Positions 1-10,266 of a stretch of 64,000 nt of DNA are shown here, in pieces; position 1 is the first letter of the stretch, and every line of letters starts with the position of its first letter. The DNA comes from Imperialibacter sp040222385 (GTDB taxonomy: Bacteria; Bacteroidota; Bacteroidia; Cytophagales; Cyclobacteriaceae). The stretch spans positions 1-64,000 of the forward strand of contig NZ_JAVKDF010000027.1 of the NCBI RefSeq assembly GCF_040222385.1, written 5' to 3'. The notes below the pieces were generated by a model. It made no database searches and was not told the origin of the DNA. It was given only the letters and a program-made list of their open reading frames with translations. The position numbers and the translations under genes are program-made.

Positions 1-1
1 C

Positions 2-808
2 GATGCTGCCACCTCAGTGACCAGGCTGCTTACCATATCTAAAGGTGTTCAAACCATAACCTTTGAAGCGCCAGAGGGCAAAACGTTTGGAGCCGAAGCG
101 TTTGACCTGGCAGCCACGGCAAGCTCAGGTTTGCCGGTGACGCTAACCAGCTCCAAGCCTGGCGTTGCCATGATCGAAGGATCGACTGTGACCATACTGG
201 GTGCCGGAACAGTAACACTGAAAGCAAGCCAGCCCGGAAATGATAATTATAGCTCGGCGGCTAGTGTCGAGCACGTGTTAACGATCAACAAAGCCGCTCA
301 AACAATCTCTTTTGATGTGCCTGATGTAGAGTCTGGCGATGGTGCTGTCGAACTTGTGGCCGAAGCTACCTCTGGCCTGGCAGTAACCTTTGTGTCGAGC
401 AATCCTGATATTGCCAAAGTAACTGGAACTACCCTTGAGGTGCTGGCAGCCGGCGAAGTAGAAATTACTGCCAGGCAAACTGGGAACGCCAATTACCTGG
501 CCGCAGAGAATGTAAGCTATACGCTGGTAGTAGCCCCGGCCGTAACTGGTGTTGGTGACGACTTAGCTGATAAAGTGCAGGTGTACCCCAATCCGGCACA
601 GAGCTATATTGAAATTGAACTACCCAATAATATCACCAAAGCCAGCTACAGGCTTACGCAAATAAGCGGGCAAGTGGTGAAATATGGTGACCTAAATCTG
701 GATCAATCCAAAACGAACATCCTCGTGGAAGACATAGGCCCTGGCGTGTACCTGCTCAACATCAGCGGTGAAAGTTACGCTGAAGTTTTCCGGGTAATTA
801 AAAACTAA
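2..808 (+). CDS. C-terminal part of a secreted Ig-like repeat protein with type IX sorting domain (cut by window edge)
   Basis: The frame is open from the first bases, so the beginning of the gene lies outside the window; a GTG at 17 is internal, not a start. The visible part holds the end of one Ig-like repeat, then two repeats opening with QTITFEAPEGKTFG and QTISFDVPDV, then a linker and a type IX secretion (Por) sorting domain of about 80 residues with the YPNPAQSYIEIEL start, a central SGQVV turn and the closing VYLLNI...FRVIKN strand. Proteins of this kind are exported by Sec and then secreted or surface-anchored by the type IX system. It is the first of three adjacent paralogs. The natural ligand or role is not visible. 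Confidence 0.85.
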   Translation, partial: DAATSVTRLLTISKGVQTITFEAPEGKTFGAEAFDLAATASSGLPVTLTSSKPGVAMIEGSTVTILGAGTVTLKASQPGNDNYSSAASVEHVLTINKAAQTISFDVPDVESGDGAVELVAEATSGLAVTFVSSNPDIAKVTGTTLEVLAAGEVEITARQTGNANYLAAENVSYTLVVAPAVTGVGDDLADKVQVYPNPAQSYIEIELPNNITKASYRLTQISGQVVKYGDLNLDQSKTNILVEDIGPGVYLLNISGESYAEVFRVIKN

Positions 809-831
809 AACCACACAACACATTATTGAGT

Positions 832-861
832 AAAAAAGGGCCGGTTTCAAGGCCCTTTTTT
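832..861 (+). terminator. Rho-independent terminator
   Basis: GGGCC (838-842) pairs with GGCCC (851-855) around an 8-base loop; a run of six A before it pairs with six T after it, giving a classic stem followed by a T tract. It lies 24 bases after the stop of the first paralog. The A/T flanks make it potentially bidirectional. Confidence 0.85.
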
Positions 862-1023
862 ATTGCAGGGATATACAGAGGGCCTATAAACTGACCAGCG
901 ACCTCTTTATTTCTATTATTTATCAACTTAAAACATTTCCTTTGTCACAATTAAGCCCATATTTATAATGCGCACCTAATTGTTGACACAATGCACCCAA
1001 ATAATTTAGTCGGCGACCTTTTC

Positions 1024-4000
1024 ATGTCGCTTAAATTAATATTTATACTCTGTTTGTTTCTGGCCGGAAGCCATAAAGCTTTTGCTCAACCTCAGCCTGT
1101 ACAGCTATTGCTGGAAAATCACCCAACTGCTTCAAGCGACCCACGAGACATGGTGGAAATCGATGGGATGCATTATTTCGTGGCTAACGACGATGAAATT
1201 TGGCAGACAGATGGGACACCTGAGGGGACATCTAGACTTGAATTTACTTTGCCTTCAGGCGGATGGCAGCAAGTAGGCGGTGGAATCAGAAGAATCAGGG
1301 CTATGTCGTCAGTAGATGGAAAGCTCCTTCTTTTTGGCTTCGACTTTATCGTGTTTGAATCAGACATCATCCTAGGTGATGAGCCAGCGATATTAGACTT
1401 GACTTCACTGACCATGAGTCCTTTAGCAAATATTAACCAGGGCCAATGGGCTTCTTCACAATCAATACAGCCTATCTCCATTGGTGAAAAGGTCTTCTTT
1501 CTTGCCAACGATGGAATTCATGGTCAAGAAATTTGGGTAACTGACGGCACGGGTGAAGGTACAAACCTCCTTGTGGACATAAACCCCGGAGCTGTAGGAG
1601 TTTCCAACAACATCAAATTTTTGCCTGTCGGAGACAACCTCTTCTTTTTCATCGACAACAAACAGTTTTGGAAAACTGATGGTACCCCTGATGGAACCAC
1701 TCTAATAAAAGACTTTACCCCGTTCAACGCAATTGTAGGGTATTCCGATCGTGAGATTCATGTTGTTAGTAATGAGGTTTTTTTTATCGTTGGAAGTAGT
1801 GGTTACAGTATCTGGAAGACAGACGGCACACCAGATGGTACTGGGGTAGTAATTGAAAACCTGCAAAGCAGCAACCTAAGGACGCTGAACAATGAGCTAT
1901 TATTCGTGCAAAGATGTAACACCACACAATCTTGCCTTTACAAGGTTAATACCATGACAGCCGAACTTGAATTGGTTGCAACAATTCCAATTCAGTACCT
2001 TCATAATATTTCAACCGAGGTTGACGGGAGCATATTCTTCGAGGGTGGGAATGAACTTTGGAAAACAGATGGTACCGAACCAGGTACAATAAAAATTGCT
2101 GACCTGGAAGCCAGTAACTCCTCTGGATACAACTGGAATTACGCTTTTGTCAACAACCGTTTTCTTTTTACATTTATTGGTAACGCATCTGGACACGAGA
2201 TCTGGGTATCGGATGGAACAACTGAGGGCACGTCCATTTTGAGGGACTTTAACCCTGGTCTGGAAGCCAGCCGACCCGAGTTTTTATCTTCCTCAGAATC
2301 CTTCTCTTTCATTTCCCTAAACGATGGACAAAAAGGCAGAGAGCTTTGGGCCACCCAGGGCAGTCCCGAAACGACAATTTCTGTAGGGGATTTACGAACT
2401 GTCCCTGAAAGCTTGACGATTAAGGATGCTGAAACGGTCGGCAACGATCTCGTTCTGTATTTGGGAAGGGACTTCGATAATAACCAAGCCCCCAATCTAG
2501 TGAATGTAACGGATGAAAACACCTTAAAAGCCATTGGAAGAAATGGCTCATATACCTACCTCACTAACTATACTGCAAGCCTTGAGGTTCTAGGAGAATC
2601 CATAATTTTCAAAGCACATGAGGTCACAAACAACGCTATTCATACAAATCTTTTTCTTTTTAAAGACGGCACCCTTGAAAGCGTGGCCGAGCTTTCCATC
2701 TCCCCAACTAATATTAGCATAGCGAATGGTGTCGCTTTTTTCTCGAACGATGAGGCCGCATATGGAGGGGAGTTGTGGATGAGTGATGGGACGACTGAGT
2801 CGGTAAAAATGATCAAGGATATTGCCAGTGGAACTTCATCAGGCACTTATGAAGGCAGTGGTTTAAGCGTTGAATACGTCCCTGGTACAGGCTACTTTTT
2901 TACAGCAAATGATCGTATACATGGGCCGGAACTTTGGAAAAGTGATCTTACAGACGAGGGAACCAGTATGCTGAAAGACATCAGGGTCGGCCCATGGGGT
3001 TCTCTTCCTTCAAACTTCTATGTATTCAAAGATATGCTGTTTTTTTTAACAGAAAAGGAGACAGCAGTACACGAGATTTGGGTTACTGATGGAACTGAAA
3101 TCGGCACACAACGTCTTTTCGATCATTCCAATACAATTGGGGCTATTGAGTACCATACCTTGGGAGACTGGTTGTACTATGTTATCCGAAACAACAGTTT
3201 CTTCTACGAGCTCTGGAAAACAGATGGCACCTCAGAGGGCACGGAGCTAGTTGAAACTTTGGGACAGTTTTATATAGCCAATGAAGATCCATTTATACCG
3301 CTAAATGAAACTCTCATTTATATAAAGAAAAGTGAGGGCTATGGCTACGACTATTTTAGCTTATCAGCTGAAAACAACGAACAAATATATCATTCAGAAA
3401 CAGGCTATCTCGGAGGCTATACGGTAGTCGACGACTACCTATTGTTTTGGGAGGGGGACAACTTGCTTAATAGCACTATGCTTGGGACAGATGGCAGCGC
3501 AGAAGGTACTACACTTCTTTATGACCTAACTGAAAGTTCCGGTGTCAAGAGAATAGATAATCCATTCAACTTTAAGTCAGACCTTGTTTTTCAAGGGGAA
3601 AAAGACGGCATAACTTCAATTTACAGACTACCCATATTGCATTCTTCTGCCGAAGTAGAATACAAGGGAACGCAGCAGAGCTCAGGTTTCGAAATAAGCT
3701 TTGATGATGCTGTTTACAATCAAGCCAGCGAAATAGAAGTGATAACCATCTCCAACATGGGCTACATCCCCCTAAAATTCACTGGCTCGTTCAAGTTTGA
3801 CCTGGCAGGCGCTAATCCGGAAGATTTTGAGCTCGACCTTTCTTCGATTTCAGATAAAGTAAATCCAAATAGCTCTGGCGAAATTGGCATTACTTTTACG
3901 CCAAAAGGTGTAGGTTCTCGCTCTGCTGCTTTACTCATCTTGACCAATGATGAGAACGCTCCTTTAATTGAAATTGTGTTGACTGGTACTGGCACAAAAG

Positions 4001-5745
4001 CTGATCCCATAGTTTCCTTTGCCGACCTGCCAGTTAAATCTGTCGTCGCCGAGCCCTTCGACCTCGTGGCATCGGTTGATACGGATCAGGACATTTCCTT
4101 CTCTTCATCAAACCCGGAAATTGCCAGCACCGATGGGACGCTGGTGACAATTCACAAGGTGGGTGCGGCGACAATAACTGCCTCCGTCGAAGCAACAGAC
4201 GTATACAACGCTGCATCTTTGGAACAAACGCTGACAATTGAGGGGCTGCCTCAAACAATTATTTTCGAACCTCTTCCTGAAAAAACCTATGGCGACGCAC
4301 CCTTCGACCTCATGGCTTCAGTAGACACAGACCAGGAGATCTCCTTCTCATCCTCCAACCCCGAAGTGGCCAGCATCGAAGGAAAGACGGTAACAATACA
4401 CAAAGCAGGCACCGTCACAATAACTGCTTCGGTGGTGGCAACCGAACTGTACAACGCAGCGTCAAAGCAACAGTCATTAACAATCAACGGAGTTGAACAA
4501 ACCATCACCTTCGGTCCCCTCCCCGAAAAAACCTATGGTGATGCTCCCTTTGAGCTATCCGCCACGGCCAGCTCCGGCCTCAACGTAACCTTTTCCTCAA
4601 GTGATGCATCAATAGCCTCCGTTGAGGGGGTCACTGTCTCCATCTTAAAAGCGGGTTCTGTCACCATCACTGCATCACAGGCTGGCAACGATAACTATTC
4701 CAGTGCCACTGACACACAAGCGTTGACCATTAACAAAGCAGCCCAAACCATTACATTTGAAGCGCTCCCGGCAAAGACATTAGGTGATGCCCCTTTCGAG
4801 CTTGCGGCTTCAAGTACTTCAGGGCTTGTGGTGGTCTACGCCTCAAGTGACGCAACCGTGGCCAAAGTGGAAGGAACAAATGTCAGCCTCCTCAAGCCAG
4901 GTTCAGCCACTATCACCGCCTCCCAAACCGGGAATGAAAACTACCTGGCCGCCGCTTCTGTGGAGCAGTCACTTGCTGTCAACAAGGCTGGTCAAACCAT
5001 TACTTTTGAACCATTGGCCGCTAAAACATATGGAGACCCTGCTTTCGAACTTTCAGCTTCTTCCTCTATTGGTTTGCCAGTTGCTTTCTCCTCGTCAGAC
5101 CCAGCTGTGGTTAGCGTTGAAGGTAATTCGGCGTCGATAGTAAAAGCCGGGGCAGTAACCATCACAGCCTCTCAAGCCGGGAATGATAACTATAACGCCG
5201 CTTCTGCTGAGCAAACATTAACTATTGCCAAAGCGTCACAAACCATCACTTTTGATGAGCTGCCAACCCTGCAATCCGACGACGAACCAATAGAGCTGGC
5301 AGCCGAGGCATCTTCTGGCTTGCCTGTCGCCTTCCAATCTGAAGATGAGACAATTGCCACTATAGAAGGGGCAACTTTGACCATAACCGGAAGTGGAACA
5401 ACCTCTATAACAGCCACCCAGGGAGGCGATGAAAACTACCTGACGGCGGCGGAGGTGGCGAGGACGCTGGTGGTGGAAGAGGTGACGGGGTTGAAGGATG
5501 GCCTGGCTGGGCTACTTGAGGTGTTCCCAAACCCGGTGCAAGAGTTGCTTTTTATCAAACACAACGCTGATTTGAACGGTGAATTTGCTCTCACCTCGAT
5601 TAGTGGAGAAGTGATTTCCAACGGCTACTTAGACAAGGCTGGGTCGACAGCTATTCGCACCAGCAATTTAAAAGACGGCATCTACCTACTAACTATTTCA
5701 AACGATGGCACTAAAATTACCTTTAGGGTTATTAAAGAGAATTAA
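1024..5745 (+). CDS. Giant secreted ELWxxDGT-repeat / Ig-like repeat protein with type IX sorting domain
   Basis: About 1573 residues. I place the start at the ATG at 1024, because it gives a clean signal peptide (MSLKLIFILCLFLAGSHKAFA, cleavage before QPQPVQ); an in-frame ATG at 991 would add eleven unlikely residues. Residues about 40-880 carry roughly a dozen repeats of the type ELWKTDGTxxGT, a beta-propeller-like repeat of unknown ligand. Then comes one choice-of-anchor/ASPM-SPD-2-Hydin-like domain (FDLAGANPEDFELDL, GEIGITFTPKGVGSRSA), six Ig-like MBG-type repeats of about 75 residues starting with QTITFEPLPEKTYGDAPFEL-like strands, and a type IX sorting domain (EVFPNPVQELLF ... FRVIKEN). 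It is expected to be on or outside the cell surface. Role unknown; adhesion is a guess from the architecture. Confidence 0.9.
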   Translation: MSLKLIFILCLFLAGSHKAFAQPQPVQLLLENHPTASSDPRDMVEIDGMHYFVANDDEIWQTDGTPEGTSRLEFTLPSGGWQQVGGGIRRIRAMSSVDGKLLLFGFDFIVFESDIILGDEPAILDLTSLTMSPLANINQGQWASSQSIQPISIGEKVFFLANDGIHGQEIWVTDGTGEGTNLLVDINPGAVGVSNNIKFLPVGDNLFFFIDNKQFWKTDGTPDGTTLIKDFTPFNAIVGYSDREIHVVSNEVFFIVGSSGYSIWKTDGTPDGTGVVIENLQSSNLRTLNNELLFVQRCNTTQSCLYKVNTMTAELELVATIPIQYLHNISTEVDGSIFFEGGNELWKTDGTEPGTIKIADLEASNSSGYNWNYAFVNNRFLFTFIGNASGHEIWVSDGTTEGTSILRDFNPGLEASRPEFLSSSESFSFISLNDGQKGRELWATQGSPETTISVGDLRTVPESLTIKDAETVGNDLVLYLGRDFDNNQAPNLVNVTDENTLKAIGRNGSYTYLTNYTASLEVLGESIIFKAHEVTNNAIHTNLFLFKDGTLESVAELSISPTNISIANGVAFFSNDEAAYGGELWMSDGTTESVKMIKDIASGTSSGTYEGSGLSVEYVPGTGYFFTANDRIHGPELWKSDLTDEGTSMLKDIRVGPWGSLPSNFYVFKDMLFFLTEKETAVHEIWVTDGTEIGTQRLFDHSNTIGAIEYHTLGDWLYYVIRNNSFFYELWKTDGTSEGTELVETLGQFYIANEDPFIPLNETLIYIKKSEGYGYDYFSLSAENNEQIYHSETGYLGGYTVVDDYLLFWEGDNLLNSTMLGTDGSAEGTTLLYDLTESSGVKRIDNPFNFKSDLVFQGEKDGITSIYRLPILHSSAEVEYKGTQQSSGFEISFDDAVYNQASEIEVITISNMGYIPLKFTGSFKFDLAGANPEDFELDLSSISDKVNPNSSGEIGITFTPKGVGSRSAALLILTNDENAPLIEIVLTGTGTKADPIVSFADLPVKSVVAEPFDLVASVDTDQDISFSSSNPEIASTDGTLVTIHKVGAATITASVEATDVYNAASLEQTLTIEGLPQTIIFEPLPEKTYGDAPFDLMASVDTDQEISFSSSNPEVASIEGKTVTIHKAGTVTITASVVATELYNAASKQQSLTINGVEQTITFGPLPEKTYGDAPFELSATASSGLNVTFSSSDASIASVEGVTVSILKAGSVTITASQAGNDNYSSATDTQALTINKAAQTITFEALPAKTLGDAPFELAASSTSGLVVVYASSDATVAKVEGTNVSLLKPGSATITASQTGNENYLAAASVEQSLAVNKAGQTITFEPLAAKTYGDPAFELSASSSIGLPVAFSSSDPAVVSVEGNSASIVKAGAVTITASQAGNDNYNAASAEQTLTIAKASQTITFDELPTLQSDDEPIELAAEASSGLPVAFQSEDETIATIEGATLTITGSGTTSITATQGGDENYLTAAEVARTLVVEEVTGLKDGLAGLLEVFPNPVQELLFIKHNADLNGEFALTSISGEVISNGYLDKAGSTAIRTSNLKDGIYLLTISNDGTKITFRVIKEN

Positions 5746-8700
5746 CCGAGGAGGCCTAATAGCCTTCGTCTTTAGTTCGCTCTTCTTTTTGGGCGTTATA
5801 GCCGTTGCTCAGCCACAGCCAGTGCAGTTATTATTGGAAAACCATCCCACTGCTAATGGGGGTGGCTCAAACTTTGTCGAACTCGATGGCCTTGGCTACT
5901 ATTTGGCCTATAAGAACGGTAGCAACACTCTTTTTAAAACAGATGGAACTACAGGAGGCACAGAGGAAGTAATATTTGACAACCCTACTGGATCTGCAGG
6001 GAATGTCAATGGGCTATTGCCCTTCGGAAGCAAATTGCTTGTTTTTAACTATTACTTCAGCCCGACCGATGATCATTCCATCTACACTGAGCCTGCTATT
6101 TTTGATCCAATGGATCAAAGTCTGACGATCCTAAAAGACATAAATTTGGTCAATAACCAGGGGTCTAATTCCTATCCAATTTGTGAGTTCAATGAGCAGG
6201 CTCTCTTTTTAGCGAACGACGGCGTGAATGGAAATGAACTATGGATAACGGACGGGACGGAAGGAGGTACTAGTCTTTTAAAAGATACAAACGAAGGGGC
6301 ATCGGGAATAACCAATTTTTTCCATATGCAAGTAGGTTCTGACTTATTTATAATAATCGACACCAAAGAAGTCTGGAAAACCGACGGAACCGCAGCCGGA
6401 ACAATTTTAGTAAAAGATTTTACAGGCATTGGATCTATTCAATTCGATGCAGGTGAAGCCATCAGCCTGAACGGAAAACTCTATTTCCGAGTGTTCAACG
6501 CTACAAGCGGGAAGGCCACTCTATGGGAAACAAACGGGACAGAACCAGGCACTGTTCAGTCAACAGAAGAGGAATTCAGCAGTTTCCACATTCGATCCAT
6601 AGATAGTGATCTGTTCATTATTGGAAATTGGTACACATCCGGCTTCAACTACTCTGGAATACTGAAAGAGAATCCTCTCTCGGATGCTGCTGAAATGATT
6701 TGGTCTATCGACAATGACTATGTGGCCCAGGTAATGCCAACTATTTCCGGTATCATTTATTTTTCTCTAGACGACGATCTTTGGAAAACAGACGGCACAC
6801 TCTCTGGAACGGAGCTTGTAAAAACCGTAGATGGAAACATCAGGGGCACCATTGGTGGCTATGAAATGCCAAATGGAGAGATTATTTTCTTCGCAAGCGA
6901 TGTAGAACACGGTTATGAGATTTGGAAAACAGATGGAACCGAAGGTGGCACGGCAGTCTTGAAGGATATCTACCCAGGGATTGTCTCAAGCTATCCTTTG
7001 TTCCCAATCACTTATAATGACGAAATATTCTTCACTGCTTCAGATGGGAAGCACGGAACTGAACTATGGAAAACCAACGGTACCGAATCTGGAACAACAT
7101 TGCTTTTTGATGCAAACACACGTCTGGAGAATATTTTAATAGAATCCACTGCTGTGACAAGTGAAGGAGTTTTCTTTACATCGGGAATCAACTCTCAGGG
7201 TAAACCAAACCTCTATAAGGTAAATTCCGAAGACTTTCTAGAACAACTAAGCCTTGAAAATGGCGCACCTGTTCTAGCTGAGTTTTCAAATTTCGTTAGC
7301 TACAATGATTCTCCATTCATTTTTTTAAAAGGCTTTGGGCTCGAAGGCAACACATATCTTGGATTAGCAACCTACACTGAAAGCGGCTTAAATATCGTAA
7401 AACATATCAATTTGGGAATTAGCCTAAGGAACGTTGGCGATAAACTGCTTTTTCCAGCTACTTCATTGATTGGGAATGGTCGTGAATTATGGGTATCGGA
7501 CGGAACTACTGAGGGAACTTATGAAGTAACTGATATTGCCCCTGGCCGAGACGATGCCCTCGACACAGACGATGACGACTTCCACATTGAAAAATTCAAC
7601 GAAAAGTACTTCTTCTCAGCAAATGATCAATCAAATGGCTATGAGCTCTGGGTCAGTGACCTCACTGTTGAAGGCACCACTCTGATAAAAGATATTAATC
7701 CCGGTGCTAACAGCTCGAAACCGAGGGACTTTAAAATATTCGACTCAAAACTACTATTCCTGGGTGAAAACGCATCAAACAAATCTTCCATATGGTTTTC
7801 TGACGGCTCGTCAGGGGGAACCTACGAGCTTGTTGAGTTTGAAAAAAACGCCCTCCATATCAAGCACTACCAAATTGCACAAACACTATTCCTTTCTGTC
7901 GCCTTCGAAGATCACACCTACGGGCTTTTCAAAACCGATGGAACGGCAGAAAATACCGAGCTTGTTTTTGAAACTGATGTTCTCTACCCAGTTCATTATC
8001 CGTTTATCGGATTTGGCGAAAGGGCTCTTCACGTGAGAGTAGAAGGGAATGAAATTAACTATTATTCTTTTCGAGAGGATGGCACGTATGATGTTATCCA
8101 CAACGGGCCAAGCTATCATAATATAAACTCGTCACTTATCATCGATGACCTGGTGTACTTGTCTATAGATAACTATCTATACAGAACTGACGGTTCAACA
8201 AATTCATTCGACCCAATCTATGATTACAATGTAGACGGAGGAGGGCTTTATTATGTAACAAATCTAACCCAGCGGGGGAAAAACCTATACCTGGAGGCTC
8301 AAAAAAACAATGTTCGGACCCCCTGGCGCCTCCCTATATTGTTTCCTTCCCTTGGACTTGAGTTTGCTGGGGCACCGCAATCATCAAGCTTTCCCGTTGG
8401 CTTCGAGCAAACCGGTTTTAATAGTCAGTCAGAGAAGCAGACGATAAAAGTTTCTAACGCCGGCTATACCGCACTTAAATTCACTGGCTCGGTTACGTTT
8501 GACCTTGCCGGACCTAATCATGAAGATTTTGAACTGGATTTATCAGGCATTTCCAATAAAATCAATCCAAACAAGTCTGGGGAGATAGGAATAACATTCA
8601 CCCCGAAAGGCATCGGCACACGTTCAGCAACATTGCTCATTTTGACCAATGACGAGGAGAATCCATTGATTGAAATTGCTTTGACTGGCTCTGGCACAAA

Positions 8701-10204
8701 AGCTGATCCTACAATTTCCTTCGCCGAGTTGCCAACAAAATCTATCTTAGATGAACCCTTCGATCTCGTGGCCTCCGTAGATACAGATCAGGAAATTTCC
8801 TTCTCTTCATCAAACCCGGAAATTGCCAGTGTGGACGGGGCAACTGTGACTATTCATAAGATCGGTGAAGTCAATATAACTGCCTCAGTTGAAGCAACAG
8901 ATTTTTACTATGGGGCTTCTAAGGAGCAAACACTTACCATCGAAGGACTTTCCCAAACCATCACCTTCGAACCACTTCCTGAAAAAACATTCGGCGATAC
9001 TCCCTTTGAATTATCCGCCACGGCCAGCTCCGGCCTCGACGTAACCTTTTCCTCAAGCGATGCAGCTGTAGCCTCCGTTGAGGGGGTCACGGTCACCATC
9101 TTAAAAGCGGGTTCTGCCACCATCACCGCCTCTCAAGCCGGCAACGACAATTATTCCAGTGCCACTGCCACACAAACGCTGACCATCGACAAAGCAGCCC
9201 AAACCATCACGTTTGGCGCCATACAAGCAAAGACATTTGGTGACGAACCTTTTGTGCTTGCGGCTTCAAGTACTTCAGGACTTGTGGTGGCCTACGCCTC
9301 AAGTGACGCAACCGTGGCTAAAGTGGATGGAACAAATGTCAGCCTCCTCAAGCCAGGTTCAGCCACTATCACCGCTTCCCAGGCTGGAAGCGACAACTAC
9401 CTGGCTGCCACTTCTGTGGAGCAGTCGCTTGTTGTCAACAAAGCTGGTCAAACCATTTCCTTTGAACCACTGGCCGCTAAAACATATGGAGACCCTCCTT
9501 TCGAACTTTCAGCTATTTCCTCTATTGGTTTGCCCATTGCTTTCTCGTCGTCCGACCCTGCTGTGGTTAGTGTTGAAGGTAATTCGGCGTCGATAGTAAA
9601 AGCGGGGGCAGTGACCATCACAGCGTCTCAAGCTGGCAACGATAATTACAACACCGCTTCTGCCGAGCAAACAATAACTGTTGCCAAAGCGTCACAAACC
9701 ATCACTTTCGATGAGCTGCCAACCCTGCAATCCGACGACGAACCAATAGAGCTGGTAGCTGAGGCTTCTTCTGGCTTGCCTGTCGCCTTCCAATCTGAGG
9801 ATGAGACAATTGCCACTATGGAAGGGGCAACTTTGACCATAACTGGAAGTGGTACTACCTCCATAACAGCCACCCAGGGAGGCGATGAGAACTACCTGGC
9901 GGCAGCGGAGATAACAAGAGCCCTGGTGGTGGAAGAGGTGACGGGGTTGGGGAATGAGCTAACTGCGCAAATCAAGGTGTATCCCAACCCTACGGAGAGC
10001 TTTATTGCGATAGAACTGTCAGGAAGCATCACCGAGGTGTCTTATACCCTGACACTTACTACCGGTCAAAAGGTCAAGGAAGGACGTTTGACGAGCCAGC
10101 AAGGAAAAGTTGAAATCCCGTTTGATGGAATGTCGGCTGGAACCTACCTGCTTACCCTTACAAATGGAGAGCTATCCAGCACATGGAGAATCATTAAGAA
10201 CTAG
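5705..10204 (+). CDS. Second giant ELWxxDGT-repeat / Ig-like repeat protein with type IX sorting domain
   Basis: About 1499 residues, a paralog of the gene before it. The only sensible start is the ATG at 5705, which lies inside the upstream gene (41-base overlap in another frame); it gives a signal peptide with a basic n-region (LLKRINRGG) and a long hydrophobic core ending IAVA before QPQPVQLLLENHPTA, the same mature N-terminus as the upstream protein. Domain order is the same: ELWxxDGT-type repeats, one choice-of-anchor domain, then five instead of six Ig-like repeats, then a type IX sorting domain (KVYPNPTESFIAIEL ... WRIIKN). The Ig repeats are nearly identical to those upstream while the sorting domains differ clearly. 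Probably translationally coupled to the gene before it. Function not recognised. Confidence 0.9.
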   Translation: MALKLPLGLLKRINRGGLIAFVFSSLFFLGVIAVAQPQPVQLLLENHPTANGGGSNFVELDGLGYYLAYKNGSNTLFKTDGTTGGTEEVIFDNPTGSAGNVNGLLPFGSKLLVFNYYFSPTDDHSIYTEPAIFDPMDQSLTILKDINLVNNQGSNSYPICEFNEQALFLANDGVNGNELWITDGTEGGTSLLKDTNEGASGITNFFHMQVGSDLFIIIDTKEVWKTDGTAAGTILVKDFTGIGSIQFDAGEAISLNGKLYFRVFNATSGKATLWETNGTEPGTVQSTEEEFSSFHIRSIDSDLFIIGNWYTSGFNYSGILKENPLSDAAEMIWSIDNDYVAQVMPTISGIIYFSLDDDLWKTDGTLSGTELVKTVDGNIRGTIGGYEMPNGEIIFFASDVEHGYEIWKTDGTEGGTAVLKDIYPGIVSSYPLFPITYNDEIFFTASDGKHGTELWKTNGTESGTTLLFDANTRLENILIESTAVTSEGVFFTSGINSQGKPNLYKVNSEDFLEQLSLENGAPVLAEFSNFVSYNDSPFIFLKGFGLEGNTYLGLATYTESGLNIVKHINLGISLRNVGDKLLFPATSLIGNGRELWVSDGTTEGTYEVTDIAPGRDDALDTDDDDFHIEKFNEKYFFSANDQSNGYELWVSDLTVEGTTLIKDINPGANSSKPRDFKIFDSKLLFLGENASNKSSIWFSDGSSGGTYELVEFEKNALHIKHYQIAQTLFLSVAFEDHTYGLFKTDGTAENTELVFETDVLYPVHYPFIGFGERALHVRVEGNEINYYSFREDGTYDVIHNGPSYHNINSSLIIDDLVYLSIDNYLYRTDGSTNSFDPIYDYNVDGGGLYYVTNLTQRGKNLYLEAQKNNVRTPWRLPILFPSLGLEFAGAPQSSSFPVGFEQTGFNSQSEKQTIKVSNAGYTALKFTGSVTFDLAGPNHEDFELDLSGISNKINPNKSGEIGITFTPKGIGTRSATLLILTNDEENPLIEIALTGSGTKADPTISFAELPTKSILDEPFDLVASVDTDQEISFSSSNPEIASVDGATVTIHKIGEVNITASVEATDFYYGASKEQTLTIEGLSQTITFEPLPEKTFGDTPFELSATASSGLDVTFSSSDAAVASVEGVTVTILKAGSATITASQAGNDNYSSATATQTLTIDKAAQTITFGAIQAKTFGDEPFVLAASSTSGLVVAYASSDATVAKVDGTNVSLLKPGSATITASQAGSDNYLAATSVEQSLVVNKAGQTISFEPLAAKTYGDPPFELSAISSIGLPIAFSSSDPAVVSVEGNSASIVKAGAVTITASQAGNDNYNTASAEQTITVAKASQTITFDELPTLQSDDEPIELVAEASSGLPVAFQSEDETIATMEGATLTITGSGTTSITATQGGDENYLAAAEITRALVVEEVTGLGNELTAQIKVYPNPTESFIAIELSGSITEVSYTLTLTTGQKVKEGRLTSQQGKVEIPFDGMSAGTYLLTLTNGELSSTWRIIKN

Positions 10205-10266
10205 GCAATATGCAGGCCAGCTTATGGCCAAAAAAAGAGTGATTTATTGCTCTCAAGGCGCCGTTC

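Noticed and set aside
2..10204. The three repeat proteins as one gene broken by frameshifts
   Set aside because: The two complete copies each have their own signal peptide, and all three have a separate type IX sorting domain.
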